A DNA stretch of 10,771 bases from Lachnospiraceae bacterium (GCA_009774655.1 VSOD01000107.1:1-10771), one strand, 5' to 3'; positions 1-7,380 are shown, counted from the first letter of the stretch. A program made the numbers and translations. Notes: a model not told the origin generated them from the sequence alone.

Positions 1-874
1 TGAGCTCACATTCCCAATTCCTTTTCCTTCCTTCCATAGAGGCGTCTTTGCCACCCCCCAAAACGGCAAAGAGCTTCCGCCTGTACATCAGTATCTGATC
101 CTCAAAAACTGTATATAATTCTCTGTGAAATATCATACCTATTCCTAAAACAGCCAGCGCTAAATAAATATACTTTTTTGCAATCTTCTTTCCGCTGGCC
201 CAAAAATATCCTGCATAGATCACACAACATATACCCAGCGCTACGATGCCTGTATTCGTTGTCGATAATACGATACCTGACATAAGAAATATAATTTTCG
301 CTGTACTTCTGTTTTCGCAGAACATGAGATATACACATGAAATAAGCATAGGCAAAGCCGCAATCGGCGGTTGTCCTACGGAAATTCTGCCACCATAATA
401 TCCCGCTGTTACATTTCCGTTACTCAGGCCTACATAACATACAGGATTCGGAATATAATATCCAATCACATTAACAATAAAGATGCACAAACTCCCTCTT
501 ATATACAAGTTGAGTGCACGTCCGATACTCATATGAAATAAAGCATCCCAATTATAGAAAAGCGTAATCAACATAAAAAACTCAAGATACTTAATAATTC
601 CAATCAGTATTTTTACAGTCGAATAACCCCCGGAATACAGAATACCCGCGAATCCCCATATAAACCAAAAAACGCTTTGTATATAAATTAATTTCTGAGG
701 CAGGAATCTTACCTTCCGGCAATTTAAAACATATAAAAGAAAAATAGCTATATCTTTGGAATATCCAATCCATTCCGGTAATGGTGTATAATTCCTTGCA
801 GCATCAAAAAGGCCAAAAAAAAGCAATATATAAAACAATAAATCATTTATATATCTTATTTCGATTTTCTTCAT
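1..874 (-). CDS. Wzy-like polysaccharide polymerase / O-antigen ligase-type membrane protein (3' end cut by window edge)
   Basis: I read an open frame from an ATG at 874-872 down to base 1 with no stop: 291 codons, with the C-terminus outside the window. The start follows a good ribosome site (AAAAGGAG about 6 nt upstream) and lies 22 nt after the preceding glycosyltransferase stop. The protein starts MKKIEIRYINDLLFYILLF and is a series of hydrophobic segments (for example around residues 12-22, 67-78, 85-102, 119-129, 165-175, 184-205 and 217-231). These are separated by short polar loops, including a glycine-rich loop near residues 143-153. The last visible residues (SMEGRKRNW) resemble the Arg/Trp loop of Wzy/WaaL-type proteins. 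By family and operon position it would polymerise lipid-linked repeat units at the outer face of the membrane. These proteins have little sequence conservation, so this rests on topology and context; a Wzx flippase is the main alternative. Composition is AT-rich, as is usual for this gene class. Confidence 0.7.
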   Translation of the reverse strand, partial: MKKIEIRYINDLLFYILLFFGLFDAARNYTPLPEWIGYSKDIAIFLLYVLNCRKVRFLPQKLIYIQSVFWFIWGFAGILYSGGYSTVKILIGIIKYLEFFMLITLFYNWDALFHMSIGRALNLYIRGSLCIFIVNVIGYYIPNPVCYVGLSNGNVTAGYYGGRISVGQPPIAALPMLISCVYLMFCENRSTAKIIFLMSGIVLSTTNTGIVALGICCVIYAGYFWASGKKIAKKYIYLALAVLGIGMIFHRELYTVFEDQILMYRRKLFAVLGGGKDASMEGRKRNWECEL

Positions 875-896
875 AACAGTCTCCTTTTCAAACTGC

Positions 897-1979
897 CTAA
901 GCCGGCTGTGTCGGCTTTGAGGTCTCACATTTTCTTCGGAACAGTTCCACCCTTTTATATCCTTTCTCAATCAGATCTGTTTTCTCCTCAGATGTCATAT
1001 TCAAAGTCTTTTCTAACCCCTGTTGTATAGAATTAACATCTGCAGGATCAACCATAACTGCAGCATTTCCAACGATTTCAGGCATAGACGCCGCCCTTGA
1101 ACATACCGTCGGTGTACCACATGCCATGGCTTCAAGCGGAGGCACGCCAAAACCCTCATATAATGATGGAAAAGCAAAAACATCCGCCACATTATACCAG
1201 TCAACCAATTCTTCTTTTGATACGGCTCCTGTCATAACAACTCTACGGATTTTTTCTGTGCCTGAAAATAAATCGTTCCCTTTATTTCTATTAAAACATC
1301 TTCCCACTAATACAAGATTGAGGTCTTTCATCCGTATCAATGAAAATGCTTCTATCAATGCCACAAGATTTTTGTGTGGTTTTAGATTTCCAACATACAA
1401 TATGATCTTATTTTCCTTCGGGATTCCATACCTGCTTAGAAGATAATCTACTTCCGATCTGTTCCTGCATTGAAAACATTCTTCTACTGTATTATAAGTT
1501 ATTCTGATCTTATCTTCTTTTGCATGTAAGATATGTATCAAGTCCTGCTTTGTGAAATCTGAAACGGTATAAATTCTTCCTGCACGTACACAAACATATT
1601 TCATCATAAACCAGGCATATACAAATGCTGCTTTATTCGGCAAATATTGTGGAAACTTCAAATGGATCAGATCATGTATTGTTACAGTTAATTTTCCGTT
1701 CCAAAACAGCGGTGCATTATAATGAGGTGCATGCAGCACTGTCACTCCATTTCTCCTTAACTGCTTATACGGATATTTAAACTGTTCCTTTATACTGTAG
1801 ATTTTTTCTTCGAAGGATATTATCTTGATCTCTTTATCATATTTCCTGATCTTACTCTCAGATCCCAATGCAACTGAATATTTCCCTGTTCTCAACATCA
1901 TGCGGATATAGGTCCCTATCCCGGACTCCTCGATCATCCTGGCATCAATAGCATATATTTCACCCTTCGTATCTTTCAT
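897..1979 (-). CDS. Glycosyltransferase family 4 (GT-B fold), capsule repeat-unit assembly
   Basis: A 360-residue GT4-type glycosyltransferase that would transfer a sugar from a nucleotide donor to the lipid-linked repeat unit at the cytoplasmic face. The N-terminal half carries a HAPHYNAP segment (about 84-91) and TIHDLIHLKFP (about 100-110), typical of mannosyltransferase-like GT4 enzymes. The C-terminal half has the donor-site strand YVGNLKPHKN (185-194) and the EX7E motif (E265 to E273, YEGFGVPPLEAMACG). I chose the ATG at 1979 because AGGGGA lies about 4 nt upstream. An in-frame ATG at 2006 would add nine residues but has no good ribosome site. The gene overlaps the 3' end of the upstream methyltransferase gene by 20 nt, indicating translational coupling. 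The donor and linkage cannot be deduced. The tail after residue 344 (FRRKCETSKPTQPA) is short and lacks the usual closing helix, so a small frameshift near the end is possible. Confidence 0.9.
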   Translation of the reverse strand: MKDTKGEIYAIDARMIEESGIGTYIRMMLRTGKYSVALGSESKIRKYDKEIKIISFEEKIYSIKEQFKYPYKQLRRNGVTVLHAPHYNAPLFWNGKLTVTIHDLIHLKFPQYLPNKAAFVYAWFMMKYVCVRAGRIYTVSDFTKQDLIHILHAKEDKIRITYNTVEECFQCRNRSEVDYLLSRYGIPKENKIILYVGNLKPHKNLVALIEAFSLIRMKDLNLVLVGRCFNRNKGNDLFSGTEKIRRVVMTGAVSKEELVDWYNVADVFAFPSLYEGFGVPPLEAMACGTPTVCSRAASMPEIVGNAAVMVDPADVNSIQQGLEKTLNMTSEEKTDLIEKGYKRVELFRRKCETSKPTQPA

Positions 1980-2733
1980 CGCTTCCCCTGTAATACGGTG
2001 TCTCATAAAATCTGCTATCCAGAACCTTTATGAAACAATCTCCTTTTTCTGTTCTCCTGATTCCCCAAAAAATAGAAACGGCCTGACTCGGAAATAAACT
2101 TGCCAAAACATGGCTTACTTTTGGCGGAAACGGATAAAAATTACTGCCGGCAAAGCATTCCACCTTAAAGTATCCGTCTGTCTCAACAAAATCTATAAAA
2201 TCTTTTTTCGTAAAACCCCGTACGTGCGGCCCTAAAGCCCTGACGGACGTTGGCTGATTTCCAAACAGCAGTGCGATACGATTGTGAAGAGAGGCCAGAT
2301 TAGGAACTCCAACGATACATCCTCCGCCCTTTTTCAATATTCTGGATATTTCACTAAAGATCCAGAATATTTCTTTCGTATGTTCAAGTATCTGATTCAT
2401 GATCACAAAATCTATACTCTCATTTTCAAAAGGGAACCTTTCACGTTCAATGTTGAACTGCCTGACTTTGATCCCTTGTTGTCTCAGTAACGTAACATTA
2501 GGCGGATAACTTTCCAGCGCCCACAATTCCACACTGTTTTTACCCCCCCCCACTATATTTTCCCTGCAATTTATCAAATCTGTACCATGCCCTGCCCCGA
2601 GATCCAAAATCTTGAACGGATTTCCCTCTTCAGTTACAGACCGTTCTCTGCACCTCCTGCAGTATCCAGTAATAATATCCCTCCCATAATTCAAATATTC
2701 CGTGCCGTGTTTCATTTTATAAAATATCTGCAT
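1960..2733 (-). CDS. Class I SAM-dependent methyltransferase, likely acting on the polysaccharide
   Basis: A 257-residue Rossmann-fold methyltransferase. Motif I is ILDLGAGHGTD (42-52), an acidic Glu ends strand 2 (ALESYPPN, about 72-79), and the motif IV/V region reads DFVIMNQILEHTKE (about 108-121), followed by LKKGGGCIVGVPN. This matches the UbiE/COQ5- and Methyltransf_11/23-like groups found in sugar loci, where such enzymes O-methylate a sugar. The start is ambiguous by one codon: GTG at 2736 or ATG at 2733. I prefer the ATG because GAAGG sits about 7 nt upstream. The gene overlaps both the upstream glycosyltransferase (17 nt) and the downstream one (20 nt), a tight coupled block. Odd feature: codons for VGGG (61-64) form a run of nine G on the coding strand, just after motif I. 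The frame is open with nine. The substrate is unknown. Confidence 0.88.
   Translation of the reverse strand: MQIFYKMKHGTEYLNYGRDIITGYCRRCRERSVTEEGNPFKILDLGAGHGTDLINCRENIVGGGKNSVELWALESYPPNVTLLRQQGIKVRQFNIERERFPFENESIDFVIMNQILEHTKEIFWIFSEISRILKKGGGCIVGVPNLASLHNRIALLFGNQPTSVRALGPHVRGFTKKDFIDFVETDGYFKVECFAGSNFYPFPPKVSHVLASLFPSQAVSIFWGIRRTEKGDCFIKVLDSRFYETPYYRGSDERYEG
2543..2551 (-). repeat. G9 homopolymer tract inside the methyltransferase gene
   Basis: Nine consecutive C on the plus strand (nine G on the coding strand) encode the Gly run after the SAM-binding motif. With nine, the reading frame continues to the normal stop. Loss or gain of one would shift the frame early in the protein. Mononucleotide G/C tracts of this length can act as slipped-strand switches in other bacteria, but that is not shown here. 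Confidence 0.9.
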
Positions 2734-3838
2734 CACGACACCTTCTTTCTATTTCTTCTCGTAAGTTTTCTTTAAATGTCTGCACTGAAAATCTTTCCGC
2801 ATTCTCTCTGCACGCACTTTTTTCGATTTTAATACCGTCTAACTTTTTCATTCCCTGTATAAGACTTTCCACTGTCTGTTCTTCAAAAAATATACCTGTT
2901 TTTCCATCAATGACAGTTTCCAGCGCTCCGCCTTTTCCATACGCAATGACCGGCCGTCCACATGCCTGGGCCTCCAGAGGGGTCATCCCGAAATCTTCTT
3001 CACCCGGAAAGATGAATGCCTTACACCTGCGATAATATTCTCTGATAACATCATCCGGCTGTCTGCCCAGTATTTTTAATGTAGCACCGGCCATTTTCTT
3101 AAGACGTTCATATTCCGCCCCCTGACCAATCACGACAAGCGATGCTTTCAACCGATTACATGCCTGTACAGCCAGATCTATTCTCTTATACTTCACCAGT
3201 CTGGAAACACAAAGATAAAAATCTCCGTCCTCTCTTCCCGGTGTAAAATATTCTGTATCAATCGGCGGATATATGACCGTAGCTTTTCTTCTGTAATGTT
3301 TCCAGATGCGTTTTGCTACATTATTCGAATTTGCAATAAAATAATCTACACGATTCGCAGATATGGCATCCCATATCCTGATATAGTTCATTAACAGTCC
3401 AATGATCTTTCGTTTTAAAGGCTTCATATCCTCCGTATATTCGCCAAAAAATTCCCATGCATAGCGCATCGGTGTATGACAGTAACAAATATGTATCGCT
3501 CCCGGCCCAGTGATAACACCTTTCGCACAGCAAGAGCTGCTGCTGAGTATAATATCGTAAGCGGTCATATCAAAACTTTCAAATGCAACCGGCATAAGCG
3601 GAAGGAATCTCTGATGATTATCCTTTTTTTGGTGGAGAAACTTTTGCAGAAATGAGACCCGGATATCTGCTGCTTTTAATCGCGGCGTCAGGCTTTTCTC
3701 AAGGTAACAGGACGTATAGACCGGAGAGTCCGGCATGATATCCAAAAATGTTTCGGCTACTTTATCCCCTCCTCCCATATTGCAAAACCAGTCATGTATG
3801 ATCGCAGTCCTGTATTTTTGATTATTGATTTCAAACAT
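2717..3838 (-). CDS. Glycosyltransferase family 4, WbaZ/mannosyltransferase-like
   Basis: A 373-residue GT-B glycosyltransferase. The N-terminus IIHDWFCNMGGGDKVAE (13-29) is the glycine-rich acceptor-domain opening of WbaZ-type enzymes, which transfer mannose or related sugars onto lipid-linked chains. HTPMRYAWEF (121-130) is a second hallmark of that group. The donor domain contains SRLVKYKRID (about 212-221) and the EX7E pair E281 and E289 within EEDFGMTPLEAQACGRPVIA. ATG at 3838 is supported by AAAGGA about 8 nt upstream. It begins 15 nt after the galE stop and overlaps the next gene, so it is co-transcribed with both. Mannose specificity is only suggested by family resemblance; other GDP- or UDP-sugars are possible. 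Confidence 0.9.
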   Translation of the reverse strand: MFEINNQKYRTAIIHDWFCNMGGGDKVAETFLDIMPDSPVYTSCYLEKSLTPRLKAADIRVSFLQKFLHQKKDNHQRFLPLMPVAFESFDMTAYDIILSSSSCCAKGVITGPGAIHICYCHTPMRYAWEFFGEYTEDMKPLKRKIIGLLMNYIRIWDAISANRVDYFIANSNNVAKRIWKHYRRKATVIYPPIDTEYFTPGREDGDFYLCVSRLVKYKRIDLAVQACNRLKASLVVIGQGAEYERLKKMAGATLKILGRQPDDVIREYYRRCKAFIFPGEEDFGMTPLEAQACGRPVIAYGKGGALETVIDGKTGIFFEEQTVESLIQGMKKLDGIKIEKSACRENAERFSVQTFKENLREEIERRCRDADIL

Positions 3839-3853
3839 AATAATGATCCTTTG

Positions 3854-4828
3854 CTAATATCCCGCTTCCTCATGCCACTTCCACGCATGCTCCACAATCT
3901 TATCAATGTCCCCATACACAGGTTTCCATCCCAATAGTTCCCGCGCCCTGCGGCTGCTTCCAACCAGTCTGGCCGGATCACCCGGGCGTCTGTTTGTCAA
4001 CGTCACCTTAAACTCCCGTCCCGTGACTCTTTTTACAGAATCTACCACCTGCAGCACCGAGGTGCCCACTTCATTACCAAGATTAAAGAAATCACTTCCC
4101 CTGCCCTGCTCCAGATAATGCAGCGCCAGCAAATGCGCCGTTGCCAGATCAAATACGTGAATATAATCCCGTATACAGCTTCCATCATCCGTATCATAGT
4201 CCGTCCCGAATACTTTAATTTCTTCCCGTTTCCCGCCTGCCGCATCCAACAGCAGCGGTATGATATGTGTTTCGGGATCATGGCTTTCTCCTATTTCTCC
4301 TTCCGGGTCTGCCCCCGCTGCATTAAAATATCTGAGCACCACGAATTCCATACCATATGCAGAATGATAATCTTTCAGGATCCGCTCCACCATCAGCTTC
4401 GTGGCCCCGTATGGATTCACAGGTTTCTGTGGCATGTCTTCCGTGATCGGTACGCTTTCCGGTTCTCCATAAGTGGCACAGGTAGAAGAAAAAATAATCT
4501 TACTGCATCCATGCCTCCTCATAACTTTGAGTAGATTCAAGGTATTTACAACATTGTTATCATAATATTTTTCCGGTTCTGTAACGCTTTCTCCCACATA
4601 GGCATAAGCCGCAAAATGAAAGACCGCTTCGATCTTGTATTTTTCAAACACGCTCTCGATCTCTTCTATATGACCCAGATCGCCCTGTTCAAAATGCCCC
4701 CACTTAACAGCTTCCCGATGGCCATAAACAAGATTGTCAAATACGACTGTCTCATACCCTTCCATATGCAGCTGTTTGTTAATATGGGAACCGATGTAGC
4801 CGGCTCCGCCGCATACTAATACCGCCAT
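3854..4828 (-). CDS. galE: UDP-glucose 4-epimerase
   Basis: A 324-residue extended short-chain dehydrogenase/reductase that interconverts UDP-glucose and UDP-galactose (some members also the N-acetyl forms) using bound NAD. The NAD motif GGAGYIG is at 7-13. SST (114-116) and Y140-x3-K144 (NPYGATK) supply the catalytic Ser/Thr, Tyr and Lys. The LRYFNAAGADPEGEIGE segment, the RDYIHVFDLATAH segment and the GDPARLVGSS segment near the C-terminus are all typical GalE. Length is close to the usual 325-340. The frame is open further upstream, but ATG at 4828 is chosen because AAGGAG lies 8 nt before it and the protein then begins directly at the Rossmann strand (MAVLVCGGAG). It sits 11 nt after the priming transferase stop. 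It likely supplies Gal-type donors to the glycosyltransferases of this operon; whether it accepts GlcNAc/GalNAc nucleotides is not visible. Confidence 0.95.
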   Translation of the reverse strand: MAVLVCGGAGYIGSHINKQLHMEGYETVVFDNLVYGHREAVKWGHFEQGDLGHIEEIESVFEKYKIEAVFHFAAYAYVGESVTEPEKYYDNNVVNTLNLLKVMRRHGCSKIIFSSTCATYGEPESVPITEDMPQKPVNPYGATKLMVERILKDYHSAYGMEFVVLRYFNAAGADPEGEIGESHDPETHIIPLLLDAAGGKREEIKVFGTDYDTDDGSCIRDYIHVFDLATAHLLALHYLEQGRGSDFFNLGNEVGTSVLQVVDSVKRVTGREFKVTLTNRRPGDPARLVGSSRRARELLGWKPVYGDIDKIVEHAWKWHEEAGY

Positions 4829-4839
4829 TCTCTTTCTCC

Positions 4840-5547
4840 TTAATAGGCCGCCCTGCCGGTCACTGTGAAAACAAATGTTTTTATGACCAGTTTCAAATCC
4901 ATCCACAACCCGCTCTTCTCGGCATATTCTACATCCAGCTGCATTCTCTTCTCAAAATCAACGGATGCCCTGTTCGAGATCTGCCATATACAGGTAAGTC
5001 CCTGCGGAACCGCATACCGCTTTATGTATCTTTTTCCATACTGTCTCTGCTCGTCCACATATTCATAGACAGGTAAAGGTCTTGGTCCTACCAGACTCAT
5101 ATCCCCCTTTATGATATTGATCAGCTGGGGAAGCTCATCTATATTAAACTTTCGGATCACTCTGCCGACCTTCGTCACCCTTGGATCATTCTGTAACTTG
5201 AAGGAAACATCCCTGCATCCGTATTCTTCACGCAGGTTTTCATGGATCGCTTCGGCGTTTTTGTACATACTCCTGAATTTATAGATCTTAAATTCCTTTT
5301 CGTCTTTTCCAATACGCTTCTGCGCGTAGAAAACGGGCCCGCCGTCTTCCAGCGCGATGGCCAGCGCCGTTATTACAAATACTGCAGACAAGACCGCAAG
5401 TCCCAGTACAGAGATCACGATATCTGATATTCTTTTGGCCGCCCTGTATAAAAATCTTTTGCTGACAGGCTGTCTCACCTCCGGCATTTCCAGAGTGCCT
5501 ATCATTATGTCATCACCAGAACCCGTATATATTTTTGCCCCATCCAT
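4840..5547 (-). CDS. Polyprenyl-phosphate sugar-1-phosphate transferase (priming glycosyltransferase)
   Basis: A 235-residue monotopic sugar phosphotransferase of the WbaP/CpsE/PglC (bacterial sugar transferase) family. It starts polysaccharide synthesis by moving a sugar-1-phosphate from its nucleotide carrier to undecaprenyl phosphate at the inner leaflet. There is one hydrophobic re-entrant segment (about 41-66). YKFRSM is at 89-94, the catalytic Asp-Glu pair D127-E128 lies in NIDELPQLINIIKGDMS, and LVGPRP follows at about 142-147. Then come QGLTCIWQISNR and a C-terminal basic segment. This is the short form, without the N-terminal multi-span region of WbaP. I chose ATG at 5547 because GAGGAG lies 8 nt upstream and the family domain starts soon after. 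The frame is open back to an ATG at 5799 that overlaps the previous stop (TAATG), but that 84-residue extension looks non-coding and includes a strong hairpin. Confidence 0.92.
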   Translation of the reverse strand: MDGAKIYTGSGDDIMIGTLEMPEVRQPVSKRFLYRAAKRISDIVISVLGLAVLSAVFVITALAIALEDGGPVFYAQKRIGKDEKEFKIYKFRSMYKNAEAIHENLREEYGCRDVSFKLQNDPRVTKVGRVIRKFNIDELPQLINIIKGDMSLVGPRPLPVYEYVDEQRQYGKRYIKRYAVPQGLTCIWQISNRASVDFEKRMQLDVEYAEKSGLWMDLKLVIKTFVFTVTGRAAY

Positions 5548-5639
5548 ACGCTTTCTCCTCACAGCCGTCGGTTCTATATCATTTTTTCTATCCCTAAAAA
5601 TCTTAAAAATTCTTTTCTCAGAAAATTCTTTTTTCCACA

Positions 5640-5665
5640 CATACCGCCGCCGAAGCGGCGGCATG
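5640..5665 (-). promoter_or_regulatory. UUCG-tetraloop hairpin in operon-internal leader
   Basis: On the minus strand two 11-nt arms (CAUGCCGCCGC and GCGGCGGUAUG) pair completely, with one G-U pair, around a UUCG loop closed by C-G, one of the most stable RNA tetraloops known. It is not followed by a U run on either strand, so it is unlikely to be a simple intrinsic terminator. Possible roles are a processing or stability element, or a target for an antitermination factor. The role is inference. Confidence 0.6.
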
Positions 5666-5753
5666 CATGAATCCCACACCCGGTTGAAAACCTTACTAAT
5701 TAATCGTGCATGAATGATCACACACAAGTAATTATGCAAATTAATATAACTTT

Positions 5754-5792
5754 CACCCTGTCCTCTGCCGGCAGGCAGCGCTCTGCAGGGTG
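5754..5792 (-). repeat. Inverted repeat after the secreted-protein gene
   Basis: Arms CACCCTG (5754-5760) and CAGGGTG (5786-5792) are perfectly complementary. Between them CTGCC and GGCAG can form an inner stem. The element starts 7 nt after the stop codon of the secreted-protein gene. There is no U tract after it, so it is more likely a transcript-stabilising or attenuating stem than a full terminator. Confidence 0.45.
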
Positions 5793-5798
5793 TCTGCA

Positions 5799-6428
5799 TT
5801 ACTGTGCTGCAGGCAGCTCAATAAATGCAAGTGTTCCAAGAGATGTCATGTTGACTACAACATGGTCATTTCTGATCTCTGTCACTTCCACTTCCACCCA
5901 GGAACCATTTACATACTGGTATACCTTGATGTTCTGTCCGGCCTTAACGCCTTTTGCATAGAAGTTGACTGTCGCCGTATTGAATGATACGGATGCCTTG
6001 ATCGTTGCCACATTCAGCACTTTGCCGCCCAGTCCGTTTGCAAATGTCTTTGCATAAGAAACATATGCACTATGCGGCTTCAATACAGAAAATGTCTGGT
6101 TACTCGGTGCGCCGTTGATGATCACGTGACCTCCCTGCCCTACAGGTGTCACATTCTCAAGGCCGGGTAATTCCGTAACCGCATTGTTCATATACTCTCC
6201 TACCGTCTTACCCTCCGCCGATGCCGCAGACGCAACTGCTGTTTCCGCGCTGTTCATGCCATTGGATGCAACAACTGCCGCATTGTTCGTAACGGGTGCA
6301 CTGGGTGCTGCTGATGCTACGACCGCCTGAGATGCCACAGCAGACGCTGTCGGACTCGTAGCTGCCATAACAGGCATGGAGACTACCATCGCGCCAGCCA
6401 TTGCCAACGCAAATGCTTTTTTCATCAT
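5799..6428 (-). CDS. Small secreted Ala/Ser/Val-rich protein of unknown function
   Basis: I do not recognise a named family. The 209-residue product starts MMKKAFALAMAGAMVVS, with a clear signal peptide and a probable cleavage after VMA (about residue 22). Residues 23-72 are rich in Ala, Ser, Val and Thr, like a flexible surface linker. Residues 73-209 look like a compact beta-rich domain (VNFYAKGVKAG, then IKVYQYVNGSW, ending SLGTLAFIEL). That ending resembles the C-terminal repeat of several Firmicutes secreted proteins (a Y-x-NG-x-W strand followed by a short S-L-G/S strand). There is no LPxTG-type sorting motif or C-terminal membrane anchor. Start: two ATG codons at 6428 and 6425. An excellent AAAGGAGG lies 9 nt before the first. 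It lies 91 nt after the sortase-like gene. By position it may act at the cell surface in polymer export, attachment or organisation; this is a guess. Confidence 0.8.
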   Translation of the reverse strand: MMKKAFALAMAGAMVVSMPVMAATSPTASAVASQAVVASAAPSAPVTNNAAVVASNGMNSAETAVASAASAEGKTVGEYMNNAVTELPGLENVTPVGQGGHVIINGAPSNQTFSVLKPHSAYVSYAKTFANGLGGKVLNVATIKASVSFNTATVNFYAKGVKAGQNIKVYQYVNGSWVEVEVTEIRNDHVVVNMTSLGTLAFIELPAAQ

Positions 6429-6519
6429 GTTTTCATTCCTCCTTTCAAAGCCTAAGTGTGGTTTTATATTTACATCCGGTTTCCCGAATGGAAATACCGT
6501 GCTCATTATCCGGCCGGCG
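6429..6519 (-). other. 91-nt gap with a short stem and strong ribosome site
   Basis: On the minus strand the gap contains a small stem (TTTCC and GGAAA arms around ATTCG, about 6482-6496) and an A/T stretch (TAAATATAAAA). It ends in AAAGGAGG before the secreted-protein start. I see no reliable promoter. The strong ribosome site suggests high translation of the secreted protein. Confidence 0.4.
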
Positions 6520-7380
6520 TTATTCCATGACTGCCCGGTCGATCGTACCGGCCGGATCCTCGATCAAGGCTGCCAGCACTACAAACTGGCTGTCTGAATC
6601 TTTTCCTCTGCTTGTCGTCAGAGTGACCAGAAAATGGTAGGGTGTTACATCCTCCCAACCGCTCCTGATCATCATATTCATGCTTCTGATGCCGTACATA
6701 TCTTTTAGAAACTGATCACAGCCGGAAAGATAGGTGAAATCATAGGTGCGGATCAGACTGTTGTTTTCTCTCTCATAAGCCGCAAAAATCTCATAAGTAA
6801 GCACATTATCTTCCAAATAAAGGTACATTTGTTCATGACTGTCAAAATAATCCGGATCTGAGAATTGATACAGCTCCGCAAACAGTCCGCTCTCCCCATC
6901 TTCCGCAGTGTTGCCGTGTATTACAGTGTTAAAGTCACACATGGAAGTCAGATTGGCTGCTTCGATATAAAGTGCACCGTTTTCATCATTTTCTTTTGTA
7001 ATATTATGACTTGCATAGTATTCATCACTCTCGCCGCTCTGTGCAACAGGAGCGTCAATGGACGTATCCGGTATATAAATCCACGCAAAGATCTCGGGGT
7101 TTTCTTCCTTTAAGGCCCGGAAATCCACCTGTGCATCCTGCGCACTCTCCCGGAGGATTACCGACGCTGTCTCCTTTGTCTCTTCCGGCGCTGTTTCCTC
7201 CAGGGTCATACTGCCAATCCCGATTCCGCCTGCCTCCCCCGGCTCAACCGAACCTGCTGTTTCTTCCTCCATGATATTTTCTTCCGCTGCACTCTCAGGC
7301 CGGCTTCCCGCACAACCTGTGACAGAGACAGCGGCCAAAGCCACCGCCAGTAACTTATTCCATCGATTCCACTTTTTCAT
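6520..7380 (-). CDS. Sortase-B-fold lipoprotein lacking the catalytic residues (pseudo-sortase)
   Basis: A 286-residue predicted lipoprotein. Residues 1-22 are a signal peptide with lipobox VTGC (C23), followed by a Glu-rich linker to about residue 80. The rest aligns by eye with class B sortases: ENPEIFAWIYIPDTSIDAPV (about 93-112), YY near 121, NGALYIEAAN (about 134-143), NTVIHGN (151-157), a YLYLED/YEIFAAY region, LVTLTTS (241-247) and SQFVVLAAL. The three residues needed for transpeptidation appear replaced. The usual His in the N-T-V-I-Y-G-H motif is N157 (a His instead sits at 155). The usual Cys in T-L-S/T-T-C is S247 (codon AGC). The usual Arg before F-V-V is Q255. It is therefore probably a non-catalytic binding or scaffold protein on the outer membrane face. 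ATG at 7380 has GGAGG 6 nt upstream and overlaps the LCP gene by 26 nt. No LPxTG/NPxTN substrate is encoded in the window. Confidence 0.85.
   Translation of the reverse strand: MKKWNRWNKLLAVALAAVSVTGCAGSRPESAAEENIMEEETAGSVEPGEAGGIGIGSMTLEETAPEETKETASVILRESAQDAQVDFRALKEENPEIFAWIYIPDTSIDAPVAQSGESDEYYASHNITKENDENGALYIEAANLTSMCDFNTVIHGNTAEDGESGLFAELYQFSDPDYFDSHEQMYLYLEDNVLTYEIFAAYERENNSLIRTYDFTYLSGCDQFLKDMYGIRSMNMMIRSGWEDVTPYHFLVTLTTSRGKDSDSQFVVLAALIEDPAGTIDRAVME

Larger units (their letters stand above)
5548..5798 (-). other. 251-nt structured gap inside the operon, before the priming transferase
   Basis: No convincing gene lies here. Reading on the minus strand it holds an inverted repeat right after the secreted-protein stop, an AT-rich stretch, a UUCG-tetraloop hairpin, and then an A/T-rich run up to the ribosome site at about 5556-5561. 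A weak promoter-like pair (TTGTGT, 17 nt, ATTAAT) can be drawn in the AT-rich part on the minus strand, but the hexamers match poorly. It divides the surface-protein genes (LCP, sortase-like, secreted) from the sugar genes. Confidence 0.5.

Noticed and set aside
52..57. G6 run in the polymerase gene as another slippage tract
   Set aside because: Six bases is common by chance and too short to claim as a switch.
102..338. Short minus-strand frames at 102-338 and 591-773
   Set aside because: They are in a different frame from the continuous 291-codon membrane protein that starts at 874 with a good ribosome site, so they are internal shadows rather than pieces of a broken gene.
4126..4534. 138-residue plus-strand frame over galE
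   Set aside because: Antisense shadow of an obvious epimerase, with no ribosome site or recognisable motif.
5548..5799. 84-residue N-terminal extension of the priming transferase from the ATG overlapping the previous stop (TAATG)
   Set aside because: The extension includes the GC-rich hairpin, has no family similarity, and the ATG at 5547 has a clear ribosome site. The TAATG overlap leaves a small chance of coupled translation.
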